In this document: positions 60,015 through 64,000 of the stretch, piece by piece | Numbering within the stretch: the stretch's first letter is position 1 | Layout: every line of letters begins with the position of its first letter | Assembly (NCBI RefSeq): GCF_012489685.1 | Contig: NC_080041.1 | Span: 135,485,785-135,549,784 of the forward strand | DNA from: Lotus japonicus | Lineage: Eukaryota; Streptophyta; Magnoliopsida; Fabales; Fabaceae | Length of the DNA: 64,000 nucleotides | Direction of reading: 5' to 3' | Translations under genes and position numbers: made by a program | Notes under the pieces: model-generated | What the model was told of the DNA's origin: nothing | The model's database searches: none | The model's input: only the letters and a program-made list of their open reading frames with translations

Positions 60015-62850
60015 TGTAAGACCTGGATTTTCAGAACAAGCTAATTTCCGACTCACGCGTAGAATCAGTGTAAGCGTGACAGGAGTTTGATATTTGAGAA
60101 AGATTAATGAAGAAGAAAGTTCAGGAATTGCTTGAGGAATGTTGCGTAGTCATTTTAGGAATTAGAGCGAGTCGTCTGCACACCCGCCTTATGGCAAGCG
60201 TGTCCAGAATAGGCTAATTTCGCTTTAGAGCAACGTTTTAAGTGAGATTTCGAATCCTTGGAAAATTTAAAGATTTTCTTTATTTTTCCTTCGACCAGCG
60301 TTTCATTTCGGAACTCTAGACTGTACGCACGATAGTATTCACTTTTCGGAAGTCCGACGACGCTAATTTCCTTGCTTCGAAACCCTAGATTCGAGCGATG
60401 GATGAAGACTTTTTCTATTCGGGACTTCTAACGAAGTTTCCGTTCGCGTTGCCAGATTTGTTTCGACATTTCCAATCTTTCTTCAGAAGGAAGTTTTGTC
60501 GTCTGAGCATCATAGCAAAAAGTAGTTTAACGGGACAGATTAACTTACACCGCCTTTGGGATTTTAGATATCGTTTTTCCCAAATCATAGATAATTGTTT
60601 TGAGTTCTGGAATTCTGACGCCAGAATCTCTCTTAGAATTCCTCGGTGGACGTGCTGCAAAAATCGGAATCGCGAAATTTTCATTTTCCCGCGATTTCAC
60701 CTGCCTATAAATAGCTCGAAAAAGCAAAATCTCTTCATTCTCACCCATTCAAGGCCGCGAGCAAGGAGAGAGGAGGAGAGGATAAATTTTCGCGAAAACT
60801 TGACCAATCTTCGTGCAGTTCGTCCCTACTTCTAGGTATTGAGGTAACTAGCATGAATCCTACCTCTGTTTACTGTTTCTGTTGCGTTTCTGAAGTCGTT
60901 TCTGTGCTCACAATTTTGAGCTTTTTCTAAAATTGTCCGATTTCCTTGATTTCTTGGTTGGGTTATGTTCCTTATGTTCCCATGAGTCTAAAACCTCTGT
61001 CAGTAATCGCCGATTGCGATTCAGTTGTCCAAGATCTGAAAAATTGATTCAAAACCCCATTAGTCGCACATTTCGAAACTTTATTGTCGAAAAGTTGTAA
61101 TCTGACTTCGTGCCTTTAGGATTTGTTGTCACGGATGTCATGAGGATCAATGCTGTCAAATTTGTTTTCCGAACTGATAACTTTGAAGTTTTGAGCCTTT
61201 ATTTTGGACCAAAATGCCCCTGGATAGTCGTATTTCGACCCGATTGTCCGAAAATTGTTCCGACAATTTCTTTGCCTTAGTTTTACCCTAAAACTACCTT
61301 GTGAATTGATTTAGATCGAAGAAAAAGTTCGAAAACCCTATTTTCCATAGTGGCCGAAACCTAATTGCTTGGGTACCGTGTCCAAAAATAATTTTTGGGT
61401 CTCTATGACCTGAGCCATTGCGTAGCTCTTTCAATTTTCGAAATTTTGGCGCCGGTTTCGTGTCATTCTGAGTTCTGTAGCTCGAGTTATGCTCGTTTTA
61501 GCGAACGAAGTCTCCGTTGTCAATTTGTGCCTAAATAGGAACTCTGAAGCTTTAGAGGCTTTCTTTACGATTTCGATTAGTATTAGTAGATCGTGTTGCT
61601 CCTAGTGAAGCTTGTGTTTATGATTGTGTTTTCTTTGTTCTAGGTTCGCAATTTCCATGCCCAACTTCTACTCACGAAGGTAAGGGTAACTCGGTTTTAG
61701 AGCGTCTTTGAGTCTTGCATGCTTTTATCGCACTGCCTGTGGTTGAGATGAAGATGTTTATATTGATTGGCAGATGATTATGATTATTATGCTGAATTTG
61801 GAAAATGTTTTCTGAGAGGCTTCGGCCGTTTACTGGTTTCTGTCGTTACTGCTTCCTAGTGGATGGAACATGTGGTTACTTTGGATTGGTCCTTGGGTGG
61901 GCTTTGTTATTGTCTGACTTGGCATATAGGGCTTGAGTCAAGTGGCGATGAGGAGGTGTGTCCTATCATTGTCCCATCTTGCGAGATGCTAAGTGGCGAT
62001 CAGGAGGTGTGTCCTATGATTGTCCCGTCTTGTGTGACGTTAAGTGGCGATTAGGAGGTGTGTCCTATGATTGTCCCGTCATGTATGACGTTATAAGTGG
62101 CGATGAGGAGGTGTGTCCTATCATTGTCCCGTCTTGAGAGACGATATTGATCGATCCATTTTGTTAGCAGCATATAGTTGCATTATAGGGAACTAACACC
62201 TGACCCTATGTTGTTGGATTTTCGTATTGGTTTATTGATATCTGATTTGATGTTACATTGTTGAGGTTATTATTATCTGAGTCCGATTTATGTTTAAGTT
62301 GTTGATATATGAGTTGAGTTATGTTGCTAGTTATTTACCATGCCAGGTAATTAAATTCGAACAGCATGATTTTTCTCTTTTATACATGGTAATTGCATGG
62401 AGTTAACCCTTTCTATTTGCTACTTGTTGTTTGGGCGCTTAACGCTATTAGGCGATGGAGATCCTTCCGCCGAGGCATAGCTACTCGAGTTGGAGATCGA
62501 GTTGTAAGCGGTGGAGTAGAGGTATGAGAAGCAGCTTTGCTTCTCTTCTTGTGGATTATGTTGGAGTCTCTTTTACTTTATGAGAACTCTGTTGTTAAAG
62601 TCTTGCTTCCGCCACTGTTAAAGTGCGCATGTTTATTCTGAACCTTACTTATGGTATTGTAAACTATTATTACTGTATATCGGGAAACAAGTTATCTAAA
62701 TAAAGTTATGGTATGTTTCCAACCTTTTAGCCGAAGTGTTTAGTTGTTTTACAGAAAAAAATTCCCTTGGTTTTTAGGGATTGCAGATTGGTCCTTAGAC
62801 TTTGTTAGGTTACTAATGTGACTCCTCAGTTGAGAAATTGGGGTGTTACA
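60015..62850 (+). mobile_element. 2.8-kb solo LTR nested in gag
   Basis: It begins TGTAAGACCTGG and ends GGGGTGTTACA, with a perfect 5-bp target duplication ACTAC at 60010-60014 and 62851-62855. Insert plus duplication is 2841 bp, a multiple of three, and the gag frame resumes exactly. There are no internal retroelement genes. A TATA box (TATAAATA) at 60706-60713 is 691 bp in, matching the 711 bp of the related solo LTR at 34560. It carries its own tandem array at 61941-62146. Confidence 0.93.
61941..62146 (+). repeat. Tandem array of ~51-bp units inside the nested LTR
   Basis: Four units beginning 'agtggcgatgaggaggtgtg' follow one another with small changes ('tcattgtcccgtcttg' versus 'tgattgtcccgtcatg'). 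The array differs from those in the related LTR at 34560-38447. Confidence 0.88.
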
Positions 62851-64000
62851 ACTACTAAGTGGCCAAAGAAGGAGAAGGTAGCGTACATAGATGCGGATTC
62901 AGTAGGTCAGAGTCCATGTGTCTATAGAGAAGTCCCGGCGGACGTCGATTTGAATGACGTCAATCTGGCTGAACTTCAGCCAGGGGATCCTTATGTTTGT
63001 AAAGCATTGAAACCACGTGAAAACAAACTTGGGGAGGAAAACCCCAAGAACACGATTCCTGCTGTGAAAACTTATACTTTTGATGTGGCCAAATGCGATG
63101 CAATCTATGATATACTTGTGTCTGATGGTTTGCTTGTGGTCCCTAAAGACCAAAAACTTCCTTCTCCTGAACAAAGGAAAGGGAAGAAATATTGCAAATA
63201 TCACAACTTTTTTGGTCATTGGACCTCACAATGTGTTCGTTTCAGGGACCTTGTGCAGGGGGCATTGGACTCAGGAAGACTCAAGTATGATGAAAAATCC
63301 AAAGGTCAAATGAAGATCGACTCTGATCCACTGCAGATAGCTGAGGCCAACTATGTAGAGCCTTTCTACATTGGCATGGTCGACATTTCCGAGAAGCTGA
63401 GTCTGGGTTTGACGCTGGGAGAAGTAAGAGAAGAAAACATAGCTGTCGAAGAACCAGAGGTTGAGAAAGAAGTGAACTTGGAAGAGGTTTACCCCAAGGC
63501 TGGAGAAACCCTTGTCGAGTTTCTATCCCGCAGCAAAAATGGCGAGAAAGAAGTTATGCTGTGCCCTCGATGCAGCGCTGTTTTCGACAAATCCGCAGCC
63601 AAGGCCTATCAAGATTCAGAAATGAAAAGGCATTATCAGAGGAAGGCTCCTGTATCCAGGAGACTGAAGTACCCTCACGAGGAGTGGGTCGAGAGAGACC
63701 AGGAACTCGATGACCATAAAGGCCAGAAAGCAAGCAATAAAGACAAAACTTACCTCCCCAATGCTGGATTGCCAAGAAACCAATGGTTCGGGCCAGCGCC
63801 TCCAAGGCCAAAACCATACCCTAAGTGACAGAAAATCGACTTAGGCCAGGGATCCTCTTACATCAACAATTCCCGTGTGTCACGAAGCTACTCCTATGGC
63901 TCTGGGAACTACTATGCTCCTGAACAAATGACCAGGACTCAGTTCAGGCGTTTTTTGAGGAAAAGGAAAGCTGAGAGGGAAAGAGGTGGCAAGTTCCGTT

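Larger units (their letters stand above)
58435..64000 (+). mobile_element. Ty3/gypsy retrotransposon internal region (continues past the window)
   Basis: The primer-binding site is followed by a leader and the gag region, which is interrupted by a nested solo LTR (60015-62850). The protease and polymerase are not reached before the window ends. The gag start (MHLRSGK) and the form of its zinc-knuckle-like motif recall the Tat/Athila side of the Ty3/gypsy group, by memory of the family. Confidence 0.75.
58552..64000 (+). pseudogene. Retrotransposon gag gene, split by a solo LTR and one stop
   Basis: The first part (58552-60014) begins MHLRSGKTLSMASNRG, with a long Gln/Asn/Pro-rich region and then a Retrotrans_gag domain (PRGWKVPKFTKFSGDSGEST, RFRMLKSRCFTHVPEHEL). 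The second part resumes at 62856 in the same phase: WPKKEKVAYID, a CKYHNFFGHWTSQC knuckle-like motif and CPRCSAVFDKSAAKAY. A TGA at 63826-63828 stops the frame, but gag-like sequence (MTRTQFRRFLRKRKAERERG) continues in that frame to the window end. Gag proteins form the virus-like particle in the cytoplasm. The copy cannot make full Gag because of the insertion and the stop. Confidence 0.85.

Noticed and set aside
60064..60069. First guess for the nested LTR start at 'atcag/TGTAAGCG'
   Set aside because: The flanking bases do not match the right-hand ACTAC; the TGTAAGACC at 60015 preceded by ACTAC does, and it aligns better with the other solo LTR.
1..64000. CRISPR arrays, bacterial operons, rRNA or tRNA genes
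   Set aside because: None was seen. Introns, LTRs and the gene families are plant nuclear. A tRNA could have been missed by eye; a tRNAscan run would settle it.

Overview
This is plant nuclear DNA: AT-rich, with split genes bounded by GT-AG introns and many transposable elements. The protein set (Mediator subunit 14, Aux/IAA, a DRD1-type chromatin remodeler, barwin/PR-4 proteins, DRIP-type RING ligases, F-box/FBD proteins) is that of a eudicot. A legume is my best guess, but this rests on general impression and not on a search.

Layout. 1-7.9 kb: two decayed, oppositely oriented F-box/FBD genes, a long foldback element, CACTA-like subterminal repeats, and a displaced copy of the last MED14 exon. 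8.1-17.3 kb (minus): an apparently complete MED14 gene, 8 exons and about 1796 codons, whose first intron starts with GC. 17.3-21 kb: intergenic, with a broken LINE RNase H piece. 21.0-23.6 kb (plus): a complete four-exon Aux/IAA gene (253 aa). 25.3-30.3 kb (plus): a complete five-exon DRD1/CHR35-like SNF2 gene (890 aa). 32.2-33.0 kb (plus): a hevein-domain PR-4 gene with GCC and W boxes upstream. 34.56-38.45 kb: a 3.9-kb solo LTR with a perfect target-site duplication (TSD), then a 1.15-kb poly(A) retroposon. 40.7-41.7 kb: an intact class II PR-4 gene. 42.62-45.66 kb: a Helitron on the minus strand. 46.0-46.6 kb: a frameshifted PR-4 gene. 48.1-50.8 kb: a chimeric gene joining a DRIP RING N-terminus to an unrelated coiled coil. 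52.0-52.7 kb: relic of another PR-4 gene. 53.5-57.1 kb: a complete six-exon DRIP-like gene (410 aa). 57.4-57.6 kb: a MITE with a 9-bp TSD. 57.6-64 kb: the 5' LTR and gag of a Ty3/gypsy element, with gag split by a second long solo LTR (60015-62850) that carries a perfect 5-bp TSD.

How the parts relate. The 42-57 kb region is a tandem segmental duplication of a [PR-4 + DRIP] unit. In unit A the PR-4 gene is frameshifted, its upstream flank holds the Helitron, and DRIP has been remodelled into a fusion gene. In unit B the PR-4 gene has lost its promoter and first exon, but DRIP is intact. Unit B also keeps the empty site of the Helitron, which fixes its ends to the base. The intact genes act in separate processes: transcription (MED14), auxin signalling (Aux/IAA), RNA-directed DNA methylation (DRD1), chitin-related defence (PR-4) and ubiquitination in stress responses (DRIP). 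They are not an operon-like system.

All calls come from reading the sequence and from knowledge of the families; no search or alignment was run. Exon borders were placed by hand from splice consensus and frame continuity.
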